Notes: generated by a model not told the origin, from the sequence alone. 64,000 nt of DNA from Blastococcus sp. CT_GayMR16 (GCF_004570875.1 NZ_SPQK01000020.1:30794-94793); one strand, 5' to 3'; counted from the first letter of the stretch, positions 51,259 to 59,700 are shown. Program-made: numbers and translations.

Positions 51259-51765
51259 ATGAGCACCCCCTACTCCGGCGCGACCCCCGCGGGCGCACCA
51301 CAGGGCTACGCCGAGCCGACGCCGCAGAACTACGCGGCCGACTACAGCGGCACCATGGGCACGCCCATGACCGAGGAAGGGCGCCCTGACGTCGAGGGCA
51401 CCTCGGTCGGGGCGCTCATGGGCGAGGTCGCCAAGGACCTCTCCACCCTGATGCGCCAGGAGCTCGAGCTGGCCAAGGTGGAGATCAAGGCCGAGGCGGT
51501 GAAGGCCGGCACGGGTGCCGGTCTGTTCGGCGCCGCCGGCTTCGCCGGCTACATGGTGCTGATGTTCCTCTCCATCGCTCTGTGGTGGGCCCTCTCGCAC
51601 CTGGTGGGACACAGCTGGTCGGCCCTGATCGTCGCCGTCCTCTGGGGCGTCATCGGATTCGTCGCCTTCACGATGGGCCGCAAGAAGTTCAAGGAAGTCA
51701 ATCCGAAGCCCGAGCGCACCGTGGAGACCCTGTCGCAGGTCCCCGGCGCTCTGAAGCCCAACTGA
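51259..51765 (+). CDS. Phage holin family / DUF1469 membrane protein
   Basis: 168 residues. A Pro/Gly/Tyr-rich head precedes the DUF1469 domain (GALMGEVAKDLSTLMRQELELAKVEIKAEAVKAGTGAGLFGAAGFAGYMVLMFLSIALWWALSHLVGHSWSALIVAVLWGVIGFVAF) with two to three helices. Despite the name, the family is mostly chromosomal and not linked to phage. Middle gene of the stress operon, 3 bp after the first and 19 bp before the third. Confidence 0.88.
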   Translation: MSTPYSGATPAGAPQGYAEPTPQNYAADYSGTMGTPMTEEGRPDVEGTSVGALMGEVAKDLSTLMRQELELAKVEIKAEAVKAGTGAGLFGAAGFAGYMVLMFLSIALWWALSHLVGHSWSALIVAVLWGVIGFVAFTMGRKKFKEVNPKPERTVETLSQVPGALKPN

Positions 51766-51784
51766 CCACGAGGGAGTACCAGAC

Positions 51785-52450
51785 ATGACCAGCAGTGACC
51801 CGGACGTCATCCGCCGGCAGATCGAGGACACCCGTCGCGAGCTCAGCTACGACGTGGACGCCCTCAACGAGAAGGTCAACCCCGCTCGCGTCGTCGACCG
51901 CCGCGTCACCGCGGCCAAGGGACGCATCAGCAACCTGAAGGAGAAGGTCATGGGCAGCGCTCAGGACACGACCTCTTCGGCCCAGGGCATGGCGTCCAAC
52001 GCCGCGGGTTCGGTGCAGGGCGCCGCATCCAGCGCCGTTGACACCGTGTCGGGCGCCGCGTCGTCGGCAGCCGGTGCGGTACAGCAGGCCCCGGACGCCA
52101 TCGTGAAGCAGACCCAGGGCAACCCGATGGCCGCCGGGCTCATCGCCTTCGGCGTCGGCTGGCTCGTCTCGAGCCTCCTGCCGGCGTCGGAGAAGGAGAA
52201 GCAGCTGGCCCAGCAGGCCGAGACGGCGATCCGCGAGAACAAGGACGCGCTGCTCGAGCCCGCGAAGCAGGCCGCTCAGGAGATCGGCGAGCAGCTCAAG
52301 CCGGCTGCGCAGGACGCCGTGGAGTCGGTCAAGGCGACCGCTCAGGATGCTGCCTCGACCGTCGCGGAGGAAGGCAAGTCCGCTGCCGCCGACGTTCAGG
52401 GCACCGCCCAGCAGGCCAAGCAGAAGGTCCAGAGCAAGTCCGGATCGTGA
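51785..52450 (+). CDS. DUF3618 protein with LEA-like repeats
   Basis: 221 residues. The N-terminal DUF3618 segment (DPDVIRRQIEDTRRELSYDVDALNEKVNPARVVDRR) is followed by Ala/Ser/Thr/Gln-rich helical repeats (SAQDTTSSAQGMASNAAGSVQGAASSA), a hydrophobic stretch GLIAFGVGWLVSSLLPAS, and more amphipathic repeats (AEEGKSAAADVQGTAQQAKQKVQ). It shares its head with the 76-residue protein at 3711-3941. Last gene of the operon, closed by a perfect terminator. Confidence 0.87.
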   Translation: MTSSDPDVIRRQIEDTRRELSYDVDALNEKVNPARVVDRRVTAAKGRISNLKEKVMGSAQDTTSSAQGMASNAAGSVQGAASSAVDTVSGAASSAAGAVQQAPDAIVKQTQGNPMAAGLIAFGVGWLVSSLLPASEKEKQLAQQAETAIRENKDALLEPAKQAAQEIGEQLKPAAQDAVESVKATAQDAASTVAEEGKSAAADVQGTAQQAKQKVQSKSGS

Positions 52451-52480
52451 TCCACGGGTCGACCTGACCCACCGCACCAG

Positions 52481-52516
52481 ACAGCGCCCCGCCGGGTTCT
52501 CCCGGCGGGGCGCTGT
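52481..52516. terminator. Perfect 16-bp stem terminator
   Basis: ACAGCGCCCCGCCGGG, loop TTCT, CCCGGCGGGGCGCTGT, 30 bp after the stress operon. Closes that transcript before the two-component genes. Confidence 0.88.
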
Positions 52517-52666
52517 GCTGTCCCCTCCCGCAACGCCTTCATGGCTCACCCGCAGGGGTGAGAGCGGCGTTCCACGGGCTGCAGACCCCTCCTCGGCAGG
52601 CCGTTGTCCCTGGTGACGACGCCATAGGCCCCGTTTCCGGGGCCCGCCTGACCGAGGGGAGCCATC

Positions 52667-53095
52667 GTGGACGCGGCCCAGCCCGCACCTGCCGCCGTGG
52701 CGACCCCGGACACCGCCGGCGTGCGCGTCCTGGTCGCCGACGACGAGGACGACATCCGCGCCCTCGTGACGCTGGCCGTGCGCAAGGCCGGCTGCACCGT
52801 CGTCGGCTCGGTCGCCGACGGATCGGCTGCACTGGACCTCGCGCGCGCCGAACTCCCCCATCTCGCCGTCCTCGACGTCTCCATGCCCGGCGCGACCGGC
52901 CTCGAGGTGTGCGTCGCGCTGCGCGCCGACCCGGCCACCGCCGGGATCCGCATCCTGCTGCTGTCGGCCGGGGCATCCCTCGAGGACGTCGCCGCCGGGC
53001 TCGCTGCCGGTGCCGATGCCTATCTGGCCAAGCCCTTCCAGGTGTCCGGACTGGTCCAGCAGGTCCGCGCGCTCACCGCGCGGCAGCCCGCATGA
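52667..53095 (+). CDS. Single-domain response regulator
   Basis: 142 residues with a receiver domain and no output domain. Acidic pocket ADDEDD near 24-29, phospho-acceptor Asp70 in HLAVLDVSMPG, Ser100 in LLLSAG, Lys122 in YLAKPF: all needed residues are present. GTG start with GAGG upstream. It overlaps the histidine kinase ATG by 4 nt, so the pair is co-translated. Without an output domain it would pass phosphate on or act by binding, which fits the receiver-Hpt proteins downstream. Confidence 0.93.
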   Translation: MDAAQPAPAAVATPDTAGVRVLVADDEDDIRALVTLAVRKAGCTVVGSVADGSAALDLARAELPHLAVLDVSMPGATGLEVCVALRADPATAGIRILLLSAGASLEDVAAGLAAGADAYLAKPFQVSGLVQQVRALTARQPA

Positions 53096-54882
53096 CCGCC
53101 GTCGAGGTGGGCCCCGCCGTCCTGGGCCACCCCACGCCGCGCCGCTTCGGGCGTCTCACGGCCCTCTTCTCCGGGCAGAGCACGGTCCTCGACCGCTCCC
53201 TGCCCTCCACCGTGCTCTTCGCGGTGGCCGCACTCCTGCTCGGCACCGGGACGCTGCCCGTCGCGGACGGCGAACTCGTGCTGGCCGGCCTGGCCTCGGC
53301 GTTCCTCGCGACGCTGGTCGCGCGCCTGGTCACCCAGCCCGCGGTGGCCGGCGACCTCGCGCTGGTCGTCCCGCTGGTGCACCTGGGTGCGGTCGGCCTG
53401 CTGTCCGCCGGCACGGGCTCGGCCGGCGTGCTGTTCCTGCTGCTGGGGCCGGTACTCACGCTCGTCGCGACCCCCGGACGACGCGGCGTCCTCGTCGCCG
53501 CGCTGGGCACGGCCGGCGCCCTGCTGCTTCCCGAGCTGCTCGCGAGCAGCACCGCCCCGGGCACGTCCCTTCCCGGCGCGCTCCTGCTCGGCCCCCTCGC
53601 GGTGGGTCTCGGCGGTCTCGGCGTCAACGAGGGCGCCCGGCGGCTCGCCGGCCAGGCGGCCCGGATCGAGCGCCTGGAGAACGAACGGGCCGTGCTGCTC
53701 GCCCAGGTGCAGACCCGGGCCGACGAGCTCGACCAGGCCACCCGCATGCTCGCCGCGCGCGCACAGACGATGACCAGCGTGATCGACGCGGTCACCGAGC
53801 AGTCGATCATCGGTACCGACCGCGACGGCGTCATCCGCGTCTGGAACCCCGGTGCGGAGAAGATGCTCGGCCTGCCGCGCCCCGAGGTCGTCCGCAAGCG
53901 CTCCATCCTCGAGTTCCACCTGCCGGAGGAGCTCGAGGCGGTCTCCGAGGAGGACGGGTCGGCCACCGGCCTCGCCGCGCTCGTGCACGCCGCCCAGGAG
54001 CACGGCAGCGACGTCCGCGACTGGACCTACGTGGCCGCCGACGGGCAGCAGCGGACCGTCTCGGTCGCCATCACCCCGCGCACCGACGACCAGGGAGCGC
54101 ACGCCGGCTGGAACTTTGTGGGCACCGACATGACCGAGGCCCGCGCCACCGAGCGCATGAAGGACCAGTTCGTGAGTCTGATCAGCCACGAACTGCGGAC
54201 GCCGCTCACCTCGATCCTTGGCTACCTGGAGCTGGTGCTGGAGGACGAGGAGCAGCCGCTGACCGACGAGCAGCGCTCGTTCCTGACCACGGTCGAGCGC
54301 AACGCCGACCGACTGCTCCGTCTCGTGGGCGACCTGCTGTTCACCGCGCAGGTCGATGCCGGCCGCTTCACGCTCAAGCCCGAGGACGTCGACCTCGCCA
54401 CGGTGGTCCGCTCCGCCGAGGAATCGGTGCGGGTGACCGCCGCCGCGGCCGGCGTCGGGATCGTCGTCGACGTCCCGGCGGGCGGGCTCGTGGTCCCCGG
54501 TGACGCCGTCCGGCTGGGTCAGGCCTGCGACAACCTCGTCTCCAACGCCGTCAAGTTCACGCCGGACGGGGGCCAGGTGACGCTCACGCTGCGCACCGCG
54601 TGGCAGACGCCCGACGGTGCCGTCTACACCGATGCGCGTCCCGACGCTGCCCCGGTGGCCCAGCTGGCGGTCAGCGACACCGGCATCGGCATCCCCTCGA
54701 CCGAGCAGGGCAAGCTCTTCACCCGCTTCTTCCGGGCCTCGACTGCGCAGAAGAACGCCGTCCCCGGTGTGGGGCTGGGCCTGGCCATCACCAAGGCCAT
54801 CACCACCGCGCACGGCGGCATGCTCGACCTCGTCAGCGCCGAGGGTGCGGGTACGACCTTCACGCTGACGCTCCCGCTGTAA
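53092..54882 (+). CDS. Membrane histidine kinase with PAS domain
   Basis: 596 residues. About five to six N-terminal helices (roughly 35-190) without a large outer domain, a short coiled coil, a PAS domain (TSVIDAVTEQSIIGTDRDGVIRVWNPGAEKMLGL; WTYVAADGQQRTVSVAITPRTD), then HisKA with His366 in FVSLISHELRTPLTS and HATPase with DNLVSNAVKFTP, VSDTGIGIP and PGVGLGLAITKAI. It probably senses a membrane-related or cytosolic signal. The cognate partner by overlap is the single-domain regulator. It is followed by the SipW/secreted protein genes on the same strand, 333 bp later. Confidence 0.95.
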   Translation: MTAVEVGPAVLGHPTPRRFGRLTALFSGQSTVLDRSLPSTVLFAVAALLLGTGTLPVADGELVLAGLASAFLATLVARLVTQPAVAGDLALVVPLVHLGAVGLLSAGTGSAGVLFLLLGPVLTLVATPGRRGVLVAALGTAGALLLPELLASSTAPGTSLPGALLLGPLAVGLGGLGVNEGARRLAGQAARIERLENERAVLLAQVQTRADELDQATRMLAARAQTMTSVIDAVTEQSIIGTDRDGVIRVWNPGAEKMLGLPRPEVVRKRSILEFHLPEELEAVSEEDGSATGLAALVHAAQEHGSDVRDWTYVAADGQQRTVSVAITPRTDDQGAHAGWNFVGTDMTEARATERMKDQFVSLISHELRTPLTSILGYLELVLEDEEQPLTDEQRSFLTTVERNADRLLRLVGDLLFTAQVDAGRFTLKPEDVDLATVVRSAEESVRVTAAAAGVGIVVDVPAGGLVVPGDAVRLGQACDNLVSNAVKFTPDGGQVTLTLRTAWQTPDGAVYTDARPDAAPVAQLAVSDTGIGIPSTEQGKLFTRFFRASTAQKNAVPGVGLGLAITKAITTAHGGMLDLVSAEGAGTTFTLTLPL

Positions 54883-55215
54883 CACTGTGCTCATCGTCGT
54901 CCTTCGGACGACAACCACCGCGGCGGCGTCGTCCAGTGTCGGGTTGTCGTCGCCTCGGGGGTCGTGAGGGGACGAGAAGCCGACAGTCGGCAGATCCCGC
55001 CTGGTTCTCAGGGCGGTTGACGAGTAGGCGAGCGGCCCGGACAAAGCCCGAAAAGCCCGGAAAACCGGGAAAAGACCCCGATCCGCGGCTACTCCGCGCA
55101 TCCCTTGCGGATTCCTTGCGGATCGCTGGCGGGTGGCCTGCGGTTACCCCTCCAGAGTTCTCCTTGTCGCCGGAATCCCCGGTCGACACGAACCGGACAC
55201 AGGGAGAACGCAGAC
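54883..55215 (+). promoter_or_regulatory. 333-bp leader of the SipW-secretion operon
   Basis: Holds a short hairpin right after the kinase stop (GTCGTCC-TTC-GGACGAC, 54896-54912), a possible -35 TTGACG at 55017 without a good -10, an A-rich stretch with CCCGG-AAAA-CCGGG (55056-55069), the near repeat TTGCGGAT around 55104 and 55113, and the ribosome site AGGGAG before ATG 55216. No gene and no riboswitch class I know is seen. Confidence 0.4.
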
Positions 55216-55833
55216 ATGAACGCCAAGAACATCGCCTCCAGCACCAAGGCCCGCAAGGTCGTCGGCTCGCTCGGCGTCATCGGTGCGGCTGCGGCCGTCG
55301 CCGGCCTGGGCACCTTCGGTACCTTCACCGACAGCTCCACCCCGGTCGCCACGACCATCCAGTCGGGCACCCTCTCGATCGACGTGACGCAGCAGGGCTT
55401 CACCGTTCCGGTCACCACGAGCAACTTCGTGCCGGGCGACTCGCTCACCCGCGCCGTGAACCTCATCAACGACGGTTCCTCGGCTCTCGGCTCGGTCACG
55501 CTCGCCTCGACCGTGGGTACCCCCAGCATCCTCACCACGGACGCCACCAACGGCCTGCAGCTGGCCGTCAAGGCGTGCTCCGTCCCGTGGACCCAGGGTG
55601 GCACCGCCTCCGCGGCGACCTACACCTGCTCCGGCACCGAGCGTCTGCTCGGTTCGGGTCCGGCCGTCACCAACATGACGCTCAGCAACCCCGCGTCGCT
55701 GGTCGCCGGTGCCACGGACTACCTGACCTTCGCGGTCTCGCTGCCCGTGTCGGCCGACAACACCTTCCAGGGCAAGTCCGCCGCGCTGAGCCTGACCTTC
55801 ACGGGCACGCAGCGCACCGGCACCTCCCGCTGA
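55216..55833 (+). CDS. SipW-dependent secreted protein, camelysin/TasA-like
   Basis: 205 residues. N-terminal basic head and hydrophobic signal ending GLGTFGTFTDSSTPVATTIQSGTLSIDV; the AxFTDS-type sequence after the hydrophobic core and the following TIQSGTL are the signature of SipW-processed CalY/TasA proteins. The rest is a Ser/Thr-rich beta-sandwich with VPGDSLTRAVNLINDGSSALGSVTL, like the jelly-roll of TasA, which forms fibres in Bacillus. Two Cys (VKACSVP, YTCSGT) may be a disulfide. The SipW gene is next, 32 bp later. Fibre formation here is a prediction. Confidence 0.87.
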   Translation: MNAKNIASSTKARKVVGSLGVIGAAAAVAGLGTFGTFTDSSTPVATTIQSGTLSIDVTQQGFTVPVTTSNFVPGDSLTRAVNLINDGSSALGSVTLASTVGTPSILTTDATNGLQLAVKACSVPWTQGGTASAATYTCSGTERLLGSGPAVTNMTLSNPASLVAGATDYLTFAVSLPVSADNTFQGKSAALSLTFTGTQRTGTSR

Positions 55834-55865
55834 TCACGGCCTGACGACCTAACGGAGATCACGTC

Positions 55866-56489
55866 ATGACCGCAGTCCTCCCTGTCCGTCGCCCGGGGGC
55901 AGCAGCTCAGCTGCCCCCGGCCGAGGACAAGCGCTCCGCCGCCGGCCTCGCCGGCAAGGCCCGCCACTACGTGGGGCTGCTCGCCCCGTGGCTGGTCCGC
56001 GGACTGGTGGGACTGGCTGTACTGACGTTCGCTCTCCTGGCCGTCGGACCGCACGTGCTCGGCTACCGCACGATGACCATGCTGACCGCGAGCATGGCGC
56101 CGGAGATCGACCCGGGTGACGTCACCATCGTCACGCCGATCGCGACCTCGGAGGTCACCGAGGGCATGGTGATCACCTACCACCGCCCGATCGAGGACCA
56201 CAGCCTGGTCACCCACCGCGTCATCTCGGTGGAGACCGCTCCGGACGGCACCGTCAGCGTCCAGACCAAGGGTGACGCCAACCAGGCGGCTGACCCGTGG
56301 ACGGCGACGCTGGAAGGCGACACCGCCTACCAGGTACGTGCAGTCATCCCGGAGCTCGGCCACGTGATCCAGGCCCTGCGCGCCCCCGTGGTCACGCAGG
56401 CACTGCTCTACGGCGCTCCGGCCCTCCTGGTCGGCTGGCTCCTGCTCACCATCTGGCGCCCCGCCCGCGACGAGGAGGACGAGACATGA
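55866..56489 (+). CDS. sipW: SipW-type (ER-type) signal peptidase I
   Basis: 207 residues. N-terminal helix about 36-58, catalytic Ser76 in LTASMAPEIDPGD, and His117 in LVTHRVISVE instead of the Lys of ordinary bacterial LepB: the Ser-His arrangement marks the archaeal/ER-type SipW group. TKGDANQAADPW is the conserved box D/E region; a second helix is near the C-terminus. Its natural substrate should be the preceding protein, probably also the next two. The stop overlaps the next ATG by 4 nt. Confidence 0.94.
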   Translation: MTAVLPVRRPGAAAQLPPAEDKRSAAGLAGKARHYVGLLAPWLVRGLVGLAVLTFALLAVGPHVLGYRTMTMLTASMAPEIDPGDVTIVTPIATSEVTEGMVITYHRPIEDHSLVTHRVISVETAPDGTVSVQTKGDANQAADPWTATLEGDTAYQVRAVIPELGHVIQALRAPVVTQALLYGAPALLVGWLLLTIWRPARDEEDET

Positions 56490-56902
56490 ACGGCATCCGC
56501 CGCGGTCTGATCCTGCTGGGCCTCACCGTCGCCGTCATCATCGGCGCCAGCGTCCCGGCGTCGGCCACCTACTCGGAGGCGGTCGCGGTCAAGACGACCA
56601 TCAGCACCACGACGGTCGCCGCCCCCGCGAACGTGGTCGGGAAGCTCACCTGCGGCCGGCCGGCGACGATGTCGGCCACCTGGGCCCTGAGCGGCTCGCC
56701 GCGGGTCTCGGGCTACGTCGTCTCCGTCTACTTCAGCGACGGATTCGTCCAGACCGCGCAGCTCGGCCCCACGGCCACCAGCTGGAGCCAGACGATCGAC
56801 CCGTACTACGTCACCGCCTACTCCATCAAGTACACGCTGACCACTCAGACCGCCTACGGCTGGTCGAAGGAATCGGCGCAGTCGGTCGCCTTCCAGTGCT
56901 GA
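56486..56902 (+). CDS. Small secreted protein A of the SipW operon
   Basis: 138 residues. Signal sequence MNGIRRGLILLGLTVAVIIGASVPASATYSEAV; the mature part is Ser/Thr-rich beta-strand with two Cys (LTCGRP and final FQC), likely a disulfide spanning the domain. Fibronectin type III-like phrasing (SGSPRVSGYVVSVYFSDG, TAYSIKYTLTTQTAYGWSKE) suggests an Ig-like fold. Translationally coupled to sipW. Similar in plan to the next protein (56972). No family recognised. Confidence 0.8.
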   Translation: MNGIRRGLILLGLTVAVIIGASVPASATYSEAVAVKTTISTTTVAAPANVVGKLTCGRPATMSATWALSGSPRVSGYVVSVYFSDGFVQTAQLGPTATSWSQTIDPYYVTAYSIKYTLTTQTAYGWSKESAQSVAFQC

Positions 56903-56971
56903 CCGCCGGCTCCTGAGCATTTCCGCACCACCGCCCGACACACACCCCGACACGAGTGAGGAGACCTGGTC

Positions 56972-57574
56972 ATGAACGCCGTTCGCCGCATCCTGATCCT
57001 GATCCCGCTCACCGTCGCCATCATCACCGGCGCCAGCTTGCCGGCCTGGGCCGACTACAACGACCTCTCTGCCATCGACCCCACCACGGTCAGCACCCTC
57101 ACCGTGGCGGCCCCGAGCTCGGTGACGGTAAACAACTACTGCGTCACCACGAAGACGACGACCAGGCAGACGGTTCGCACGGATCCGCTCACCGGCGTCG
57201 CGACGACGACCGCCTACAGCTCCTCGTCGAGCAGCGTCACCAGCCCGAGCAACGTGCAGAGCTACACCACGAGCTCGGCGGCCGGCCCGGGCGCCGACGA
57301 GACCACGACGACGACGGTCACCGAGAACACCGATCTGCGCGTCACGACCAACTGGTCGGCCAGCGCCACTCCGGGAGTCAGTGGCTACCTCGTGTCGGCG
57401 CACCTCGCCGACGGTTCCTCCTATGCCATGGCCCAGACCGGGGCGGCGACGCTGTCGACCAGTGGTGGCGCGGACGCCGACTACATCGCCTACTCCCCCC
57501 GCCTGTCGGTCACGACGCTCACCAGCTACGGCTGGACGGCGACGACGGCACAGACTCCGGTGCTGTCGTGCTGA
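56972..57574 (+). CDS. Small secreted protein B of the SipW operon
   Basis: 200 residues, paralogous to protein A: same signal (MNAVRRILILIPLTVAIITGASLPAWADYNDL) and the same fold phrases (TPGVSGYLVSAHLADGSSYAMAQTG, SVTTLTSYGWTATTAQTPVLSC), with two Cys (NNYCVTT, final LSC). An inserted Thr/Ser-rich stretch (TTKTTTRQTV...TTAYSSSSSSV) makes it longer. Its 3' end overlaps the next gene by 7 bp. Probably cell-surface or matrix located; function unknown. Confidence 0.8.
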   Translation: MNAVRRILILIPLTVAIITGASLPAWADYNDLSAIDPTTVSTLTVAAPSSVTVNNYCVTTKTTTRQTVRTDPLTGVATTTAYSSSSSSVTSPSNVQSYTTSSAAGPGADETTTTTVTENTDLRVTTNWSASATPGVSGYLVSAHLADGSSYAMAQTGAATLSTSGGADADYIAYSPRLSVTTLTSYGWTATTAQTPVLSC

Positions 57575-58245
57575 CCGCCCTCGTCGTGGACGACGAGCCC
57601 GACGCCCGCCGCCGCGTGGCCGGCCTCCTCCGCCTCGGCGGCTGGCAGGTCCGCGAGGCCGGCAACGCCGAGGACGCGCTCCGCCAGTCCGCCGTCGCCG
57701 ATTTCGACCTCGTCGTCACCGACGTGTCGATGCCCGGTGAGAACGGGCCCGCGATGCTCCGCCGGATGCGCCGCAACGGCTCCACCGCACGGTTCCTGGT
57801 GGTCACCTCCGACCCCACGGACGCCGTCCGCGCCGAGTCGGTCACCGCCGGTGCGATGGCGTGCCTCGCCAAGCCGGTCGAGGCCGGCATCCTTCTCGAC
57901 TTCCTGCGCAGCCGGACCACGGGGCTGGCTGCGCAGGGTGAACTCGGGGCCGTCCACGAGGTGGACGACCTGCAGGACGAGGACCTGGACGCCGAGCTCA
58001 TGGACCGGCTCCAGGAAATGTACGCCACCGCCCTGCCCGGCCGCCTCTCGGCGATCGCGCGGAGCACGACCTCGGGCGACGCCCCGGGCGTCGTCTCGGC
58101 GGCGCACACCCTCGCCGGCACCAGCGGCCAGCTCGGGCATCCGGAGGTGGCCTCGATCTGCCGGGCCATCGCCGCCGACGCCCGGCGGGGCGTGATGGCC
58201 CACGCCCGGGTCGTCGAACTGCAGGCGCTGGCCCTCGCCGGCTGA
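57568..58245 (+). CDS. Receiver-Hpt fusion protein (active-looking)
   Basis: 225 residues. Receiver domain: DDE at 8-10, phospho-acceptor Asp52 in LVVTDVSMPGENG, Thr80, Lys102 in CLAKPVE. A linker leads to a histidine phosphotransfer domain of about 80 residues with His180 in SAAHTLAGTSGQLGH, the standard Hpt site. There is no DNA-binding or enzymatic output, so it is built to relay phosphate. GTG 57568 overlaps the secreted protein B gene by 7 bp, tying the relay to the secretion operon. Paralogue at 58289. Confidence 0.9.
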   Translation: MLTALVVDDEPDARRRVAGLLRLGGWQVREAGNAEDALRQSAVADFDLVVTDVSMPGENGPAMLRRMRRNGSTARFLVVTSDPTDAVRAESVTAGAMACLAKPVEAGILLDFLRSRTTGLAAQGELGAVHEVDDLQDEDLDAELMDRLQEMYATALPGRLSAIARSTTSGDAPGVVSAAHTLAGTSGQLGHPEVASICRAIAADARRGVMAHARVVELQALALAG

Positions 58246-58288
58246 CCGTACCCACCCACCCACGACGAACGCAGGACGGAGGACCGAC

Positions 58289-59014
58289 ATGGAACGCCAC
58301 GACCACGCCAGTCCGTCCGTCCTGACCGCCCTCGTCGTGGACGACTCGTTCGCCTCCCGCACCCGGATCACCATGCTGCTGCACCTGGGCGGCTGGCGGG
58401 TCCATCAGGCTGTGGGCACCGAGGACGCGCTGCGCCTGGCCGCCCTGCTGCAGCCCGATCTCGTGGTGACCGACATGGTCATGCGACAGGGCCACGGGGC
58501 GACGCTCATGCGCCGCCTCCGGGAGCAGGGCTCAGCGGCCCGGTTCCTCGTGGTGGCCGCCCGCCGCACGCACCAGACCCGCGCCCTCGCCGCGGCCGCC
58601 GGGGCACTGGCCTGCCTGGCCAAGCCCGTCGACCCGCGGCTGTTCGTCGACGTGATGCGCGGACTTGCTCCCTCCGCCCTCGCGCCGGCTCGTGCGGACG
58701 TCGCGCCGCAGCCGGCTCAGGAGATCGGGCCGCAGGCCGAGGAGATGTTCCTCAGCGCGCTCCCCCACCGCCTCTCGGCGATCGCGATCAGCGCGCAGGC
58801 CGGTGATGCGGCAGCGGTCGCGGTGGCCGCCGACGCGCTCGGCACGGCCAGTGACCGGCTCGGGCACGCGGAGATCGCGTTCCTCAGCAACTCCATCGCC
58901 CGGGACGCCCGCCGTGGCACGGTCTCCCACGGACGGCTGGTGGCGCTGGTGGAACTGTGCGCGCGGCTCGACACGAACAGCGCGTTGGCAGCTCAGGCAG
59001 CGACGAGCCGGTAG
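58289..59014 (+). CDS. Receiver-Hpt fusion protein with degenerate Hpt
   Basis: 241 residues, paralogous to the previous protein over its whole length. The receiver keeps DDS, Asp62 (LVVTDMVM) and Lys112 (CLAKPVD), but the switch Thr is Ala90 (FLVVAAR). In the Hpt domain the phospho-His position aligns without gaps to Asp182 (VAADALGTASDRLGH), so it cannot accept phosphate on His. It may act as a sink, competitor or regulatory partner of the active copy. It ends overlapping the convergent OmpR-type regulator by 22 bp. Confidence 0.88.
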   Translation: MERHDHASPSVLTALVVDDSFASRTRITMLLHLGGWRVHQAVGTEDALRLAALLQPDLVVTDMVMRQGHGATLMRRLREQGSAARFLVVAARRTHQTRALAAAAGALACLAKPVDPRLFVDVMRGLAPSALAPARADVAPQPAQEIGPQAEEMFLSALPHRLSAIAISAQAGDAAAVAVAADALGTASDRLGHAEIAFLSNSIARDARRGTVSHGRLVALVELCARLDTNSALAAQAATSR

Positions 59015-59700
59015 CCCACTCCCCGCACCGTACGGATCTCGGGAGAGTTCAGCCCGGCCGCCACCAGCTTGCGGCGCAGGTTGGACATGTGGGCCTCGAC
59101 CAGCCGGAGGTTGCCCTCCCAGTCGGTCTGCCAGACCTCACGCAGGAGCGTCTCGCGCTGCAGCACGCGGCCCGGCCGGGAGGCCAGCGCCGCGAGCAGG
59201 TCGAACTCGGTACGGGTCAGGTCGACGACGACGCCGTCCACCCGGACCTCGCGGCTCTCCTCGTCCACCTCGAGCTCGGCGAGCCGGCGGACCGACTCCT
59301 CCGTCTGGGCGGCCGGCCCGGCGGCCTGCACCTGGCGGGGGAAACGCAGCATCGCCTGGACCCGCGCCACGAGCTCGCGCGGGGAGAACGGCTTGGCCAT
59401 GTACCCGTCGGCGCCGACGGCGAGGCCGATCAGCAGATCGACCTCCTCGGCGCGGGCGGTCAGCATCAGGACGTAGCACTGGGTCTCGGCGCGGATCTGA
59501 CGGCACACCTCGGTGCCGTCGGCGTCCGGGAGCCCCAGGTCGAGCACGATGAGGTCGGGTGCGTCACGGCGGACCTCCGCCAGGGCGGCTGCCCCGGAGC
59601 TGGCCTCACGGACGTCGAAACCGGCCCGCCGCAGCACCGTGGTGACGAGCTCACGGATCTCGTCGGTGTCCTCCACGACGAGCACGGACTGTTCGGCCAC
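58993..59700 (-). CDS. OmpR/PhoB-family response regulator
   Basis: 235 residues: receiver with Asp54 in LIVLDLGLPDADG and Lys in MAKPFSPRELVARV, then a winged-helix output domain (LTRTEFDLLAALASRPGRVLQRETLLREVWQTDWEGNLRLVEAHMSNLRRKL, ending TVRGVGYRLVAA). GTG start 59700. It has no kinase of its own on that strand, and it converges on the receiver-Hpt genes with a 22 bp overlap, so it is a candidate final output of the relay in this region. Confidence 0.95.
   Translation of the reverse strand: MAEQSVLVVEDTDEIRELVTTVLRRAGFDVREASSGAAALAEVRRDAPDLIVLDLGLPDADGTEVCRQIRAETQCYVLMLTARAEEVDLLIGLAVGADGYMAKPFSPRELVARVQAMLRFPRQVQAAGPAAQTEESVRRLAELEVDEESREVRVDGVVVDLTRTEFDLLAALASRPGRVLQRETLLREVWQTDWEGNLRLVEAHMSNLRRKLVAAGLNSPEIRTVRGVGYRLVAA

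Noticed and set aside
51259..51765. Prophage remnant suggested by holin family name
   Set aside because: DUF1469 proteins are common chromosomal stress-operon members, and no other phage gene is nearby.
53020..55101. Open frame of 693 codons on the minus strand
   Set aside because: Antisense to the histidine kinase, which has all its family motifs.
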